Source: Manduca sexta (Eukaryota; Arthropoda; Insecta; Lepidoptera; Sphingidae). Taken from it: a stretch of DNA of 64,000 nt. Shown here piece by piece: positions 61,281 through 64,000 of this stretch (the stretch's first letter is position 1; the number at the start of each line of letters is the position of its first letter). The notes below the pieces were generated by a model, which worked only from the letters and a program-made list of their open reading frames with translations, was not told the DNA's origin and did no database searches. The position numbers and the translations under genes were made by a program. Location: the NCBI RefSeq assembly GCF_014839805.1, contig NC_051140.1, positions 13,103,826 through 13,167,825 of the forward strand, given 5' to 3'.

Positions 61281-61731
61281 TTTTTTTTTTTTTTTTTCTT
61301 GTGTCGCGGGGAAAATCCATTTACGGACCCCCACCTCCGAAGAGGCGGGGAGTGTCGGCTCACCAGCGCCTTCCACCCAGCGATGCTAGGAGTCGCCCGA
61401 GATGTGATGGGCGATCGCTGGGTGGGTCCCTACCAGACTTAGCGCACCGGAATACCGACTAAAAACCCCGCGTGGGCCATCATCGGCGCATTAGGGACGG
61501 CTCCGGAAAACCTGAGCAGAACGCATGGATTGCGCCGGAACCGCCCCTGCGCAGTGCCGCTTTCGCGGCCCGACTCGGCGGGGAAAGGTCCGTTCCCCGC
61601 ACGCCGAGCGTCGCTGTGGCGACGGCGACAACGTGAGGCCTAGCCCTTCACGCTGTCGCCCACCCCGTGGGCCGCCTTAATGGATGGTAGGAGCGGCGGC
61701 CCCGGTTGCCCACGAGGCGCAGGGCGACGGG

Positions 61732-62830
61732 TTAGACACCGTCGCCCCGACGCCTCCTTCTCCTCCTCTGGCGGCGGCGGGCGGGATCGGTCTGCTCCCT
61801 ATCCCGCTCCGCGGCCTCCTTCTGCGACATGGCACGCTCGCAGAAGGAGGCCATAGCTCGCCACGACCTCCGGCTGCGGACCATGGCGGCGACCACGGTC
61901 GGCAACGAGAGGTCGCTTCCGATGACGGCCAAGAGAGCGCTGCGCTCTTCCGTCCAGGCTGGGCACTCCTCGAGAGTGTGTTGGGCCGTGTCCTCGCGGC
62001 AGTTGCCACAGTGGTGGCACACGGCGGACTCCTCCTTCCCGGCTATGCGACACAGGTATGCACCGAAGCACCCGTGCCCGGTGAGCACCTGCGTCAGCCG
62101 GAATGTCGGCGCACCGTGGCGCCTGTCCAACCACTGACGAAGGACAGGTCGCACTGCCGCGACGGTCCTCAAGCCCGCACTCGGGCTCTCCAGCCTGAGC
62201 TGCCATTCCTCCACAGCGGCGTTGCGGAGGGAGACCAGAGTGGTCTCGACCTCTTGGGGGGCTAGCCTCTGTCCTCGGCGCAAGCTCTCTTCCCGCCACC
62301 AGAAGACAGAAGAGAGAGCCCGCGCGTCGAGATCCCAGGGCAGAGTGCCCGCCAATACGCAAGCCGCTTCGTGTGAGATCGTGCGGTAGCCCCTGACGAT
62401 ACGCTGCGCCACCATGCGCTGCGGTCTTCGCAGCAGCCTGACGCAGCGGTCGTTCAGGGAATTGGCCCATACGGGAGAACCGTATAGGGCCATAGACCGC
62501 ACGACTCCAGCGTACAGATTCCGGCAGGGATTGCCAGGACCTTCGACGTTTGGTAGCAGACGGCCGAGAGCACCGGCCGTCCGTACCAACTTCGGCGAGA
62601 GAAACCTCAAAGTGCGCGCGGAAGTCCCATCGGCTGTCCAGATGAAGACCGAGATACTTCATCTTTGAGCCGACGGGTATCCGCACGCCCTCCACAGAGA
62701 TGTAGGCCTCGATGGGCGGCCTACTCCGAGGCCCATGGAAGGCAAGGGCCTCGGTCTTGTGGAGAGCCACCGCGAGACCCAGTCGCCGAATCCTGCGCAC
62801 CACCAATTCGGTACCGAATGAGGCGAGCAG
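61732..62830 (-). pseudogene. LINE ORF2 remnant (reverse transcriptase end and C-terminal finger)
   Basis: The upstream part (62600-62830) reads VALHKTEALAFHG, then VPVGSKMKYLGLHLDSRW-like residues (here IPVGSKMKYLGLHLDSRW), typical of the end of non-LTR reverse transcriptase. A single-base frameshift near 62600 moves the frame. The next part (62610-61732) reads LLPNVEGP, ALYGSPVWA, then CHHCGNCREDTAQHTLEECP, a C-x2-C...H-x4-C finger placed as in R1-clade ORF2. The C-terminus is a run of arginines. The normal ORF2 is several times longer, so this is a fragment. Confidence 0.85.
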
Positions 62831-64000
62831 GGACGCCCTCTGAAAGGTCCTGGCCACCAGGACGCGTCCTGCCCTGGCGACCTTATCCGCCACCTTTGCC
62901 GGGCACTGGGCCCACGCGGCGCCCAGACCCGAGTGCTCGATCTTGACCTGGCCCACCTTCAGGTCCTCGATCGAACACTCTCCGATTTTGGCGATAGCCG
63001 TTGCGACATCGTCAGGGGTGACGGACTCGTCAAGCCCTGAGATGCGCAGCTCTGCCGTCATGACGGGCCGGGAGACGCGAACGCCTTCCGACCCACAGAG
63101 CGCCTCCCTCATTTTGATGACGAGGGAGTCGGCTTTCGCCTCGGACTCAGGTCCGGGCACCTCGAAAAGGTAGGCACCGGTGGCCACCCGTCGCGCCTTC
63201 ATGCCGACCCCGATGCCAAGGCTGGCCAGGTCGACTTTGCCCCTGACCGCCTGCAGGGCCTGGGCGTAGGTCGTGCCCCGTTCTACCGCCTCCGGTGCTA
63301 CCGTCAGGGTGACGGCAGCCTTCTTCGGAAGACGAAGCTGGGGCACAACCTTGCGCACCACCTTCTGCCTCTGGCCGGCATTTGGGGCGTTCGGCTTCGG
63401 CCCGGTCCTCCTCTTGTTCCTCTTCCCCTGCCGCCCCGGTTACCCACCACTGTCCACCCTTCTTCCACTGTTGTGGGGGCCGGAGCGGATTGAGGCAGAG
63501 GCGTCGCCGCTCTCCTCCTGGACCCCCGCATACGCCGACGCGGCGGGCGTTGGGCAGGCTCCTCGGCCACAGGTGTGGCTGCAGGAGCGGGGGCCGAGCG
63601 GGAGCTGGAACGTCAGCAGATCTGGGCGGAGCCGCGAGTGTTGCTGCTGCCCGACTCCTCCTCTCCCCGACGGCTGGCCAGGACGGGCCAGACACCACCG
63701 ACGCCACTGACGAGCGTGGGAAGGGCGCTGGGGCGAGTTTGGCCGAGATCGCCTCGAGCGTTTTCTCCATGAGAGCTTCCATCCGTCTCTCATGCCGCTC
63801 GAGGCGATCCTCCTCCTTTTCTTAGAGGCCGCCTTCGGCTCCCTGGAGCGGTCGCCGGCCACAAAATCCTCGAGGATTTTGTTCTGGGTGGCCAAGGCAG
63901 CCTCCAGTGCCGTCACCTTCCGCTCGAGGGAGGCTATTATGGCCTCCAGTCTCGCGGTTTCCGCGGAGGAGGGCTCTTCCGCGCGCTCCTGCAGCTTGGC
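62830..64000 (-). pseudogene. LINE ORF1 (gag-like) remnant with frameshifts
   Basis: Starting at the window edge on the minus strand, a heptad-like helical segment (LEAIIASLERKVTALEAAL) is followed by a basic stretch, a low-complexity Pro/Arg-rich part containing EEGWTVVGNRGG, and a folded RRM-like part (AELRISGLDESVTPDDV, GLGAAWAQCPAKVA). Frame changes fall near 63800, 63575 and 63365. The zinc knuckles expected after GRVLV are absent, and the frame passes straight into ORF2. Confidence 0.75.

Larger units (their letters stand above)
61281..64000 (-). mobile_element. R1-clade-like LINE, internally deleted, 3' part
   Basis: A sharply GC-rich block read on the minus strand. A poly(T) run at about 61281-61297 is its poly(A) tail, and a 3' UTR of about 430 bases follows. 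Upstream come the C-terminal part of ORF2 with a CCHC-type finger, a fragment of reverse transcriptase, and, joined directly to it, ORF1. The ORF1 zinc knuckles, the endonuclease and most of the reverse transcriptase are missing. At least four frameshifts show it is dead. The 5' end lies beyond the window. Assignment to R1-type elements rests on the ORF2 tail pattern; the exact family is uncertain. Confidence 0.85.

Noticed and set aside
61684..62265. 193-codon plus-strand open frame
   Set aside because: It is a shadow in very GC-rich DNA; the minus strand carries the recognisable LINE ORF2.
61799..62600. C-terminal half of the 520-codon minus-strand frame
   Set aside because: After the frameshift near 62600 this frame is a shadow; the finger motif and R1-like residues are in the other minus frame.

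Overview
The window looks like lepidopteran (moth or butterfly) nuclear DNA. It is AT-rich, its two real genes are split by many GT-AG introns, and it carries repeat types typical of Lepidoptera: a tRNA-derived SINE, a second SINE whose antisense strand holds a perfect box B, LINE 3' ends, TA- and TTA-flanked hairpin elements, and a GC-rich R1-clade-like LINE. No rRNA, functional tRNA, CRISPR or bacterial feature was seen.

Region 1 (1-15,080, + strand) is the 3' part of a cadherin-superfamily gene. Eleven exons can be joined in one frame (938 residues visible, 5' end outside the window). They encode about six cadherin-like repeats, most without the usual calcium motifs, then a membrane-adjacent domain, one transmembrane helix and a 153-residue cytoplasmic tail. 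Its introns hold several mobile-element relics, including a 1.17-kb foldback element and a TTA-flanked hairpin MITE.

Region 2 (about 15,080-44,120) is intergenic, with no convincing gene on either strand. It contains SINEs, LINE 3' ends, a 12-copy tandem array of about 123 bp embedded in a dispersed element, and a short foldback element of the same family as the one in the cadherin gene.

Region 3 (44,126-at least 59,523, + strand) is a cuticular-protein gene. A TATA/initiator promoter and a 10-codon first coding exon (44,323-44,352) lie 10.55 kb upstream of the next exon; joined, they give a good secretion signal. A Rebers-Riddiford (RR) chitin-binding domain, a proline-rich linker and a long Gly-Pro tail in collagen-like G-X-Y register follow, spread over modular phase-1 exons. 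No 3' end was found.

Region 4 (61,281-64,000, - strand) is the 3' part of a decayed, internally deleted R1-clade-like LINE. Its poly(A) lies at 61,281 and its 5' end is outside the window. It may sit in a downstream intron of the cuticle gene. The two genes are separate units in the same direction: one encodes a membrane adhesion-type protein, the other a secreted matrix protein. Nothing in the sequence links their functions.
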